Of a stretch of DNA of 13,579 bases, positions 7,327-12,908 are shown piece by piece. The translations under genes were made by a program, and so were the position numbers. The DNA is from DATAFF01 sp036257595. GTDB lineage: Bacteria > Pseudomonadota > Alphaproteobacteria > Rhizobiales > Aestuariivirgaceae. The DNA lies in the NCBI GenBank assembly GCA_036257595.1, contig DATAFF010000092.1:1-13579 (forward strand), written 5' to 3'. The number at the start of each line of letters is the position of its first letter. Position 1 is the first letter of the stretch. Under the pieces are notes generated by a model. The model was not told where the DNA came from. It saw only the letters and a program-made list of their open reading frames with translations, and did no database searches.

Positions 7327-7840
7327 GCCGCATCGGCAGTCCCGCCACCATCAGCACCACCTGGTCGCACACCGCTGCCAACCGCCGATGCGCCAGGCCC
7401 GCCTCGTCGCGGAACGCCCTCGCCATGGCATTGTCGGGGACAATGCCGAGCCCCACCTCGTTCGACACGAGGCACACCGCGCCAGCAGCCGCTTCGATCG
7501 ACCGGCACAGCGCATCGACCTCGGCGGGCACCGATCGCTGCAGACCCATGAGATTGCTGATCCACAGCGTGATGCAGTCGACCAGCACGAAGCGCTGCGG
7601 TCCCGCCTCGCGCGCCAGCGCGGCAGCGAGCGCGACCGGTTCCTCGACGGTGGTCCATTCCGGCCCCCGGCCCAAGCGATGCTGCTTGATGCGCTCCGCC
7701 ATCTCGCCATCGCCGGCCTCGCCGGTGGCGATGTAGATGAGCGCGCCGCCATGCGCCCGCCCCAGCATTTCGGCATGGCGACTCTTGCCCGATCGGGCGC
7801 CGCCAAGAATGAGCGTTTTGCGAGGACCGTCCCCGCTCAT
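7319..7840 (-). CDS. cobP: Adenosylcobinamide kinase / cobinamide-phosphate guanylyltransferase (CobP/CobU)
   Basis: This bifunctional enzyme phosphorylates adenosylcobinamide and then transfers GMP to form adenosyl-GDP-cobinamide, the acceptor for the lower ligand. The 173 residues match CobU. Motifs are the P-loop LGGARSGKS (12-20), GEMAERIKQHR (45-55; His54 is the likely residue that carries GMP), VLVDCITLWISNL (85-97, Walker B) and VSNEVG (125-130). The ATG at 7840 has GAGGA upstream with about 7 bases of spacing. It overlaps the DUF1636 stop as ATGA, so the two are translationally coupled and DUF1636 is first. Its end overlaps convergent cobD by 8 bases. Confidence 0.95.
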   Translation of the reverse strand: MSGDGPRKTLILGGARSGKSRHAEMLGRAHGGALIYIATGEAGDGEMAERIKQHRLGRGPEWTTVEEPVALAAALAREAGPQRFVLVDCITLWISNLMGLQRSVPAEVDALCRSIEAAAGAVCLVSNEVGLGIVPDNAMARAFRDEAGLAHRRLAAVCDQVVLMVAGLPMRLK

Positions 7841-8220
7841 GATGGTTCCTCGCCGCAAGGCGGCAGCCGCGTGATGAAATGACCGCGCATGCCGCCCGGC
7901 CAGGCCCTGAACGGCACCTCGCCGCCCTCGCTCTGGCCATGGAGATCGAACCAGGCGAGGATCGCCTCGGCGGCGTCCCGGTCGGGCGTGAAGCCGCCGG
8001 CCAGATAACTAAAGCGCTTGCTGTCGGCGATCCAGACATTGCAATGCCGGGTGCAGGCCCATAAGCACGCCTGGCGCCTGACCGTCACATCGCTGCGGCC
8101 CTGCTCCCTGAGCAGCGCCTCCATGGCCCGGGCCAGGCGCTCGCCCCCGGTCAGCCCGTCGGGCCCAGTCGGTTCGGCCACCGATTGGCGGCAAGTGGTG
8201 CAGAACACCAGGGAGCGCAT
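7837..8220 (-). CDS. DUF1636 family cysteine-rich putative metal-binding protein
   Basis: This protein of about 127 residues is recognised as DUF1636, a family of unknown function that I recall as common in cobalamin clusters of alphaproteobacteria. It has an N-terminal CTTC pair (Cys7, Cys10) and a central CLWACTRHC (Cys52, Cys56, Cys60), then a hydrophobic strand and FSYLAGGF. The CxxxC followed by an aromatic or hydrophobic strand and a Y..G turn resembles thioredoxin-like [2Fe-2S] ferredoxins, so an iron-sulfur or cobalt site is possible. I chose ATG 8218-8220 (MRSLVFCTTC); GGAGA lies upstream with a long 11-base spacing. The longer frame to 8289 starts at a TTG without a ribosome site. 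Its stop overlaps cobP as ATGA, tying it to the cobinamide step. The family call is fairly sure; any role is inference. Confidence 0.82.
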   Translation of the reverse strand: MRSLVFCTTCRQSVAEPTGPDGLTGGERLARAMEALLREQGRSDVTVRRQACLWACTRHCNVWIADSKRFSYLAGGFTPDRDAAEAILAWFDLHGQSEGGEVPFRAWPGGMRGHFITRLPPCGEEPS

Positions 8221-8306
8221 TCGCCATTCGTTCTCCGGTTGCGCAAGACAGTGATCCCGTGCTTCAACCACTTTCGCCACAGCTGTCAATGCGGAAAAAT
8301 GAGCGC
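8221..8306. promoter_or_regulatory. Divergent DUF1636-cobP / nadK intergenic region
   Basis: These 86 bases must hold the promoters of both the DUF1636-cobP unit and NAD kinase. On the minus strand a perfect TTGACA (8284-8289) is visible; 16-17 bases further only weak -10 candidates (TTGAAG/TGAAGC) occur. On the plus strand no clear promoter is seen. The region is too short for a full cobalamin riboswitch. A stretch on the minus strand near 8231-8252 faintly recalls riboswitch pieces but lacks the fold. Confidence 0.35.
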
Positions 8307-9071
8307 ATGACCCGCCGAATTGCCTTTGTTGCCAGCGACGCGCCGGAAGCGCGGGACGCCGAGCGCGAGCTTGTTGCCCGCTACGGTCATCACACCCTGG
8401 CCGATGCCGAAACGGTCGTGGCGCTCGGTGGCGACGGGCTCATGCTGCAGACCCTGCACCGGGTCCTCCCCGGTGGCCATGCCATCTACGGCATGCACCG
8501 CGGCTCGGTCGGCTTCCTGATGAACGACTATTCGGCCGACGGCCTGCTCGAGCGGCTCGACCAGGCCGCGGTCACCGCCATCCATCCGCTGCGGATGAAG
8601 ACGATCGCGACCGGCGAGGAGCGCCGCGAAGCTCTCGCCTTCAACGAGGTTTCGATGCTGCGCCAGCGTCACCAGGCGGCCAAGCTCAGGATCTCGGTCG
8701 ACGAAAAAGTGCGCATGGAGGAGCTCATCTGCGACGGCATCATCATCGCCACCCCGGCCGGCAGCACCGCCTACAATCTGTCCGCCAACGGTCCGATCCT
8801 GCCCATCAACTCGCCGCTTCTCGCGATCACCCCGATCAGCGCCTTCCGGCCGCGGCGCTGGCGCGGCGCCATTCTGCCGCATGACGCGAAGATCGGCATC
8901 GAGGTGCTCGAGCCCGACAAGCGCCCGGTCGCCGCCGTCGCCGACCAGGAGGAAGTCCGCGAGGTGCAGCTCGTCGAGGTGATGGAGGACCAGTCGCTCA
9001 CCGTGCGGCTGATGTTCGATCCCGGCCACACCCTTGCCGAACGGGTGCTGGCGGAGCAGTTTCGCTGGTGA
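8307..9071 (+). CDS. nadK: NAD kinase
   Basis: NAD kinase phosphorylates NAD to NADP with ATP or polyphosphate in the cytoplasm. The 254-residue protein shows the family signatures: GGDG (41-44, with catalytic Asp43) in VALGGDGLMLQ, HRGSVGFLMND (64-74, the alphaproteobacterial form of the nucleotide loop), the NE motif (Asn113-Glu114) and TPAGSTAYNLSANGP (from 149). The length is typical of the shorter Rhizobiales enzymes. I chose ATG 8307 (MTRRIAFVASD), which matches relatives. In-frame starts at 8259 and 8289 only add unconserved sequence; no strong ribosome site is seen for any of them. It is divergent from DUF1636 and is not obviously part of the cobalamin pathway. Confidence 0.95.
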   Translation: MTRRIAFVASDAPEARDAERELVARYGHHTLADAETVVALGGDGLMLQTLHRVLPGGHAIYGMHRGSVGFLMNDYSADGLLERLDQAAVTAIHPLRMKTIATGEERREALAFNEVSMLRQRHQAAKLRISVDEKVRMEELICDGIIIATPAGSTAYNLSANGPILPINSPLLAITPISAFRPRRWRGAILPHDAKIGIEVLEPDKRPVAAVADQEEVREVQLVEVMEDQSLTVRLMFDPGHTLAERVLAEQFRW

Positions 9072-9100
9072 TCGACCGGCGGTGAACCTTAGGGAAGAAT

Positions 9101-9131
9101 TTACGACGGCCGTTGTACAACGTTGTCGTGA
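9101..9131. repeat. Dyad symmetry in the nadK/DUF2336 convergent gap
   Basis: CGTTGTACAACG (9111-9122) is a perfect 12-base palindrome. It is flanked by TTACGAC (9101-9107) and GTCGTGA (9125-9131), complementary apart from one position that could be a G-U pair. A second palindrome, ACAACGTTGT (9117-9126), overlaps it. There is no T-run after it, so it is not a classical terminator. Both neighbours end here, so a promoter operator is unexpected. Confidence 0.45.
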
Positions 9132-9166
9132 GTTGCGTAATCCGGCGTCGCCGGCTGGTGTTGAGG

Positions 9167-9196
9167 GTGCCGGAGGTTGATCATGGCCTCCGGCAC
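9167..9196. terminator. Perfect 10-bp hairpin between convergent nadK and DUF2336
   Basis: GTGCCGGAGG (9167-9176) pairs perfectly with CCTCCGGCAC (9187-9196) across a 10-base loop. It lies 95 bases after the nadK stop and 17 bases past the DUF2336 stop, so it can serve both transcripts. The plus strand continues TTCCATTT, a weak T-rich tail; the minus strand has no T-run. A smaller CCGGCG-T-CGCCGG hairpin (9142-9154) lies just upstream. Confidence 0.6.
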
Positions 9197-9213
9197 TTCC
9201 ATTTGAACATACT

Positions 9214-10356
9214 CTAAGCGACCGCCGTCAGGCTGCCCTTCAGCCGATTGGCCAGGGCCCGCGTCCGATCATCGGCAAATTGTCCGACGAGGTCGAGCAT
9301 CTTGGCGCCCTGTAGCGGCGCCAGTGCTTCCTGTCGGGTGAGGATCGCTTCCACCACCCGCCGGCCGAACTGATCCTCGCTCGGCCATTCGCTCTCCCTT
9401 CGCGCCTCGGCCGCCACTTCAAACGCCGCCCGCATCACCGGATAGCAATCCTCAGGGATCCTCGCGGCGGAATGAATCGCCTTCAGCGACTGGCCATTGA
9501 CGCGCCTGCCCGGCATGGCAGCGAGCCAGGCAAGCGCCTGCTCGACGATCGTCATATGGCCGCCGCACGCTGCCCTGAGCATGATCGACGGGGTAAGCAT
9601 GTCGCGTGACGACATGAACGAGATCAACCGCTCCAGCCCATGGTCCTCGACCGCAAGCAGGATGCGCAGAAACATCCGCTCCTCGGTCTCGTTGATGCTC
9701 GCCTCCGCTTCGCTCGCCATCATCCAGCGCCGCTCGCGAACGAGCTGGTGCAGGCGCTGTGCCGTACGGCGCACCTCGAGAAGCCGGATCTCCTCCGGCA
9801 GCACGCCGATGTCGAGCAGCCGGTTCACCATGGCCGGGTTGTTGCCGAAACGCAGATAGATTCGCTTGAAGTCGCTCGGCCTGAGCGATACGGAGCCATT
9901 GCCGATGAGCGTGCCGACTGCCGCCGCGCACGCGCCTTCGATCAACGCGACGACGACGTCCTGAGGGAGGTCCGGTCGCCCCGCCAGGGCGCATTGCCGC
10001 CTGTCGTCGCCGACCTTGAGGATTGACAGCATGCGCGAGCGGTCGAGCGCTTTCGCGCTGGCGATGAACGCCACCGCAATATCGTCGTCGCCGGCAATGA
10101 TCGAGAAGACGATCGCGGCATCAAGGGTCTCGTGACCCGTCAGCGCCGCCGCAACATCGCCTCTGATTTCACGGACCGGATCGGCGGCGAGCGCCGCCAG
10201 CGCCGGAACGACTGCCGCCCGATCGGCGCACGAGACCTGCGGTGCGCCGAGCAATGCTGCGAGCTGCAGCGCCAGCTCCCGTCGCTCCTCGGCCGTGCCA
10301 TGCTCGATCACCGCGTCGAATACAGCCGTGTCGAGCGACCCTGAATTGTCATCCAC
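9214..10356 (-). CDS. DUF2336 domain-containing protein (HEAT-like helical repeats)
   Basis: This 380-residue protein fits DUF2336, a helical-repeat family largely confined to alphaproteobacteria, with no established biochemical role that I know. The N-terminal half has successive helix pairs (AEERRELALQLAALL, DPVREIRGDVAAAL, DDIAVAFIASAKAL, CALAGRPDLPQDVVVALI), the usual DUF2336 pattern of HEAT-like repeats. The C-terminal half is also alpha-helical (TEERMFLRILLAVEDHGLERLI). No signal peptide, membrane segment or catalytic motif is visible, so it is probably a cytoplasmic scaffold or partner-binding protein. The start is a GTG (10354-10356) with only a weak ribosome site (GGCAAG). It stands alone, converging on nadK, with a near-CtrA motif about 75 bases upstream. 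Confidence 0.82.
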   Translation of the reverse strand: MDDNSGSLDTAVFDAVIEHGTAEERRELALQLAALLGAPQVSCADRAAVVPALAALAADPVREIRGDVAAALTGHETLDAAIVFSIIAGDDDIAVAFIASAKALDRSRMLSILKVGDDRRQCALAGRPDLPQDVVVALIEGACAAAVGTLIGNGSVSLRPSDFKRIYLRFGNNPAMVNRLLDIGVLPEEIRLLEVRRTAQRLHQLVRERRWMMASEAEASINETEERMFLRILLAVEDHGLERLISFMSSRDMLTPSIMLRAACGGHMTIVEQALAWLAAMPGRRVNGQSLKAIHSAARIPEDCYPVMRAAFEVAAEARRESEWPSEDQFGRRVVEAILTRQEALAPLQGAKMLDLVGQFADDRTRALANRLKGSLTAVA

Positions 10357-10430
10357 CTTGCCGGCCCCGCCAAACTGAACGCAGACGGCATTCCCTTCCG
10401 TCCGCGACAGGCGACGCTAGGCGGCAAGCG

Positions 10431-10445
10431 TTAATAACGGGTTCA
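10431..10445. promoter_or_regulatory. Near-consensus CtrA-type site upstream of DUF2336
   Basis: TTAA (10431-10434), 7 bases, then TTCA (10442-10445) matches the CtrA consensus TTAA-N7-TTAA at 7 of 8 defined positions. It lies in the 100-base gap between the MFS stop and the DUF2336 start, about 75 bases before the DUF2336 GTG. One near match can occur by chance. No clear -35/-10 pair is visible in the gap. Confidence 0.3.
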
Positions 10446-10456
10446 CCAGATCCTCG

Positions 10457-11689
10457 TCAGGCCTCGCGCAGGCTCTCGACCATCGCCTTGGCAGCAATCG
10501 GCGTGGTCACCGGGCTGACCGGCTGAACCGGTCCCTCGGTCCGCCGCGGCGCCGGCCGCTGCCGCATCCGATAGATGGCGAACGCCCCGAGCGCCGTATA
10601 GATCACCGCCATATAGGTCATGAACCCCGGCGTCCCGAGCCGCTGCATGAAGGCGCCGGCGAGCGATGGCCCAAGCACCGCGCCGCTGCCATAGATCAAC
10701 ACCAGCTGGCCCGATGCTCCAAGCATCTGGTCGCGGCGCAGATGGTCGTTGGCATGCGCCACCGCCAGCGAATAGAGCGGCAGCGACAGCGCCCCAAACA
10801 GCGTGAAGAGCCCGATCAGGATCTCGCGCGAATAGGGCTGCACCATGATGGATGCGATCGCGATCATCGACGACAGCAGCGCCAGCATCGTCATCAGGCT
10901 GCGCCGATCATAGCGATCGGAGAGCAAGCCGATGGGATACTGCGAGACGATGACGCCGATCGGCGGCAGCGCCATCATCAGCGAGATATAAGCGAGCGGC
11001 AGACCCTGCATCACGCCATAGATCGCGCCCATGCTGAAGAAGGCGCTCTGGCCGAGACCGTTGGCGAAGGTTGCCACCACCGCCAGCGGCGATGACCGGT
11101 AGATATCGCGCAAGCCCACCGCCTGCGCCTCCTCGATCGACGGCGCTTCGATCCGTGTGAGGGCGATCGGAACGAGCGACAGCGCCAGCAGCACCGCCAC
11201 GATGATGAAGCGCACGAAGCCATTGGTGTCGGGCACGTTGAGCAGGAACTGCCCGGCCCCGAGCGAGCCATAGACGATGATCATGTAGATCGACAGGATC
11301 TGCCCGCGCGACTGGTTGGTGACCGCCGCATTGAGCCAGCTTTCGCACACAATATAGAGACCGGCGGTGCAGATGCCTGCCGTCAGCCGCAGCACGAACC
11401 ACCATATGGGCTCGACATAGAGGGGGAACATCAGCACCGCCGTGGCATCGACCGCAGCGAGCGCCGCGAACACCCGGATATGACCGACCTTGGTCACCAG
11501 GTTCGGTGTCACGAAGGAGCTGAGGAACAGGCCGAGATAATAGCCCGACATGATCACGCCGACCGACGTGGCGGAGAAGCTCTCCGCCGCCGCTCTGATG
11601 CCGACCAGCGAGCCCTGAAGCCCGTTGCCGAGGGCCAGCAGCATCACCCCGAACAGGAGCGCCCAGACAGTTCTCAGATGAATGATCAC
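10457..11689 (-). CDS. Major facilitator superfamily (MFS) transporter
   Basis: This 410-residue inner-membrane protein has about twelve hydrophobic segments in the MFS layout. The TM2-TM3 loop is at about 61-72 (TPNLVTKVGHIR). IVCESWLN (113-120) in TM4 recalls the YcaD-like group. The GLLSDRYDRR signature (254-263) begins a loop in the second half. A proline- and basic-rich tail (about 376-410) should be cytoplasmic. The substrate cannot be told; drug, sugar and metabolite efflux carriers share these features. The start is a GTG (11687-11689) with GGCGGGG upstream. It is on the same strand as the response regulator, 112 bases downstream of it, so co-transcription is possible but not close-coupled. 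Confidence 0.88.
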   Translation of the reverse strand: MIIHLRTVWALLFGVMLLALGNGLQGSLVGIRAAAESFSATSVGVIMSGYYLGLFLSSFVTPNLVTKVGHIRVFAALAAVDATAVLMFPLYVEPIWWFVLRLTAGICTAGLYIVCESWLNAAVTNQSRGQILSIYMIIVYGSLGAGQFLLNVPDTNGFVRFIIVAVLLALSLVPIALTRIEAPSIEEAQAVGLRDIYRSSPLAVVATFANGLGQSAFFSMGAIYGVMQGLPLAYISLMMALPPIGVIVSQYPIGLLSDRYDRRSLMTMLALLSSMIAIASIMVQPYSREILIGLFTLFGALSLPLYSLAVAHANDHLRRDQMLGASGQLVLIYGSGAVLGPSLAGAFMQRLGTPGFMTYMAVIYTALGAFAIYRMRQRPAPRRTEGPVQPVSPVTTPIAAKAMVESLREA

Positions 11690-11722
11690 GACAGCCCCGC
11701 CGCTGATGATCGATGTCCCCTA

Positions 11723-11739
11723 GAGCATGACACATGCTC
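11723..11739. repeat. Short inverted repeat between response regulator and MFS genes
   Basis: GAGCATG (11723-11729) and CATGCTC (11733-11739) pair perfectly across 3 bases. No T-run follows on the minus strand, so it is a weak terminator candidate for the response regulator. TAGAGCATGA...CATGCTC also recalls the ends of an intergenic repeat I remember from Rhizobiales, but the central part is missing, so this may be a remnant. It lies about 34 bases before the MFS GTG. Confidence 0.4.
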
Positions 11740-11801
11740 CGCCCCGGCTTAGGCGCTTGCTGTGTCGAGATCAAGCCAAAGGATTGAATTTCCGGGTTGT
11801 T

Positions 11802-12164
11802 TCAGATGATCCCGGTCTGCCTGAGCTTGAGATCGAGGATTTCTGCATCATAGGGTTTCATCATGCATTCGGCGGCACCGCCCCAGATGGTCCGGCCGAT
11901 TCTGGCCGCCTCGGGCTCCTGCGGGCAGACGATGACCACCGGCCAGCGCTCGGCCGTGCGCCCCAGCCGGCGGATGAAGGCGGCAGCGTCGGGGCACGTT
12001 CTGCCCTCGTCGATCACGATAAGTTCCGGCATCTTGCGCGAGCAGATCTCGAGCGCCTCCTGCTCGCCGGTTGCTGCCGCCAGCTCAAATCCATAGGCCG
12101 ACAGCATGCCCGCGAGCTTGAGCCGGTCAGCGAGATTGTCGTCGACGATCAAACATCGTGTCAT
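11802..12164 (-). CDS. Single-domain response regulator (receiver protein)
   Basis: This 120-residue protein is a lone CheY-like receiver with no output domain. Visible features are the acidic pair Asp8-Asp9 in CLIVDDN, the likely phospho-acceptor Asp52 in ELIVIDEG, and Lys103-Pro104 in CMMKPYD. The position normally Thr or Ser at the end of strand 4 appears to be Cys80 (VVIVCPQ), which is unusual and may alter phosphorylation signalling. I chose ATG 12162-12164 (MTRCLIVDDN) with GAAGGG 9 bases upstream; a longer frame to 12200 lacks support. Such proteins relay phosphate or bind partners, as DivK and CpdR do in cell-cycle control, but it is not clearly either. Its upstream region carries a CtrA-type and a DnaA-type site. 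No kinase is in view. Confidence 0.85.
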   Translation of the reverse strand: MTRCLIVDDNLADRLKLAGMLSAYGFELAAATGEQEALEICSRKMPELIVIDEGRTCPDAAAFIRRLGRTAERWPVVIVCPQEPEAARIGRTIWGGAAECMMKPYDAEILDLKLRQTGII

Positions 12165-12223
12165 ATCGACGTGCCCTTCGAGCCACATATCAATTTCCAA
12201 TCCCCGCCGCCCTGACAGCGAGT

Positions 12224-12237
12224 CCTGCGACCGCAGG
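12224..12237. repeat. Short dyad in the response-regulator upstream region
   Basis: CCTGCG (12224-12229) pairs with CGCAGG (12232-12237) across 2 bases, ending 1 base before the CtrA-like motif. It overlaps the last base of a GAGTC site (12220-12224). It could be a regulator site for the response-regulator gene; no function is shown. Confidence 0.35.
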
Positions 12238-12238
12238 G

Positions 12239-12253
12239 TTAATGCCGAGTTAA
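12239..12253. promoter_or_regulatory. Perfect CtrA-type site (TTAA-N7-TTAA)
   Basis: TTAA (12239-12242), TGCCGAG, TTAA (12250-12253) is an exact match to the binding consensus of CtrA, the alphaproteobacterial cell-cycle regulator. It lies about 75 bases upstream of the response-regulator start and 4 bases from a DnaA box. The match is seen directly; binding is inference. Confidence 0.6.
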
Positions 12254-12257
12254 CAAG

Positions 12258-12266
12258 TTATCCACA
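12258..12266 (+). promoter_or_regulatory. Perfect DnaA box 1 (TTATCCACA)
   Basis: This is an exact match to the high-affinity DnaA consensus, 4 bases after the CtrA-type site. The shared context with box 2 is TTATCCACAGCT (12 bases). DnaA binds such sites at origins, at titration loci and as a transcription factor. Confidence 0.65.
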
Positions 12267-12326
12267 GCTTTTTGGAACGGAAATAATCAGGAAAAATCAT
12301 AGGCATGCTGAATTTTTGTTCTCAAC

Positions 12327-12335
12327 TTATCCACA
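12327..12335 (+). promoter_or_regulatory. Perfect DnaA box 2 (TTATCCACA)
   Basis: This is a second exact DnaA consensus in the same orientation, 69 bases after box 1, at the far side of the most AT-rich stretch. It is about 109 bases upstream of the maoC ATG. I spotted no other exact match in the window. Confidence 0.65.
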
Positions 12336-12379
12336 GCTGGTGAAAACAGGGGTTTCGGATTTGTTCGCAACAATCGGGA

Positions 12380-12420
12380 GACTCAGGGGGAATCGCACTG
12401 CTAAAGAGAGGGCGCGATTC
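12380..12420. promoter_or_regulatory. Cluster of three GANTC (CcrM methylation) sites upstream of maoC
   Basis: GACTC (12380-12384), GAATC (12390-12394) and GATTC (12416-12420) lie in 41 bases just before the maoC ribosome site; a fourth, GAGTC, is at 12220-12224. In alphaproteobacteria CcrM methylates GANTC, and the methylation state can control promoters through GcrA. No standard -35/-10 pair is obvious. The motifs are seen; regulation is inference. Confidence 0.5.
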
Positions 12421-12443
12421 ACCTCCCTCATCGGAGATTGCAG

Positions 12444-12905
12444 ATGGCCGGCTTGTGGTTCGAGGAGTTCGAGATCGGGCGGGTCTATGCCCATCCGATC
12501 ACTAGGACGGTGACCGAGATGGACAACATGATGTTCTCCTGCCTCACCATGAATCCGCAGCCCTTGCATATCGACCGTCATTTCAGCGCCGCCACCGAAT
12601 GGGGCCAGCCCATCATGAACTCGCTTTTCACCCTGGGGTTGATGATCGGCATCTCGGTCAACGATCTGACGGTCGGGACCACCATCGCCAATCTCGGAAT
12701 GCGCGAGGTGAGGTTCCCTGCCCCCCTCTTCCAGGGCGACACCATCCGAGTCGAGACCGAGGTCAAGGGCAAGCGCGAAAGCAAATCTCGGCCCGACGCC
12801 GGCATTGTCGATTTCGAGCACCGCGCCTTCAAGCAGGACGGAACCCTGGTGGCGGTCTGCCTGCGCCAGGCCTTCATGCGCAAGCGCCCGGCGGCGGCAG
12901 GTTGA
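12444..12905 (+). CDS. MaoC-family (hotdog) acyl-CoA dehydratase/hydratase
   Basis: This 153-residue protein is a single hotdog domain of the MaoC type, which adds water to, or removes it from, the double bond of CoA thioesters. The active-site loop is TMNPQPLHID: His42 is the expected catalytic His, and Asn37 takes the place where many R-hydratases have Asp (D-x4-H). From memory, close alphaproteobacterial relatives share this N-x-Q-P-L-H form, so it is probably functional. Other conserved parts are FEEFEIGRVY, NSLFTLGLMIG, and RFPAPLFQGDTI followed by ETEVKGKRESKSRP. The ATG at 12444 follows GGAGA by 6 bases. The lyase gene starts 3 bases after its stop, so both act together, perhaps as an unsaturated methyl-dicarboxyl-CoA hydratase feeding a malyl- or citramalyl-type CoA lyase. 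The exact substrate is unknown. Confidence 0.87.
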   Translation: MAGLWFEEFEIGRVYAHPITRTVTEMDNMMFSCLTMNPQPLHIDRHFSAATEWGQPIMNSLFTLGLMIGISVNDLTVGTTIANLGMREVRFPAPLFQGDTIRVETEVKGKRESKSRPDAGIVDFEHRAFKQDGTLVAVCLRQAFMRKRPAAAG

Positions 12906-12908
12906 TCC

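Larger units (their letters stand above)
12239..12360. other. AT-rich island between two DnaA boxes
   Basis: Hand count over 12241-12360 gives 47 G or C of 120 (39%), and 12281-12320 only 11 of 40, against about 67% in nearby genes. The island holds the CtrA-type site and both DnaA boxes. No coding frame of the local style is visible. Such composition suits a duplex-unwinding or regulatory element. Confidence 0.6.

Noticed and set aside
8221..8306. Possible cobalamin riboswitch before DUF1636 (CACTG and CGGAGA pieces on the minus strand)
   Set aside because: Only scattered short pieces match; the gap is under 90 bases and cannot hold the full conserved fold.
12165..12443. Calling this region the chromosomal origin outright
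   Set aside because: Only two DnaA boxes are present and the usual alphaproteobacterial origin neighbours are missing; reported as a candidate control region instead.
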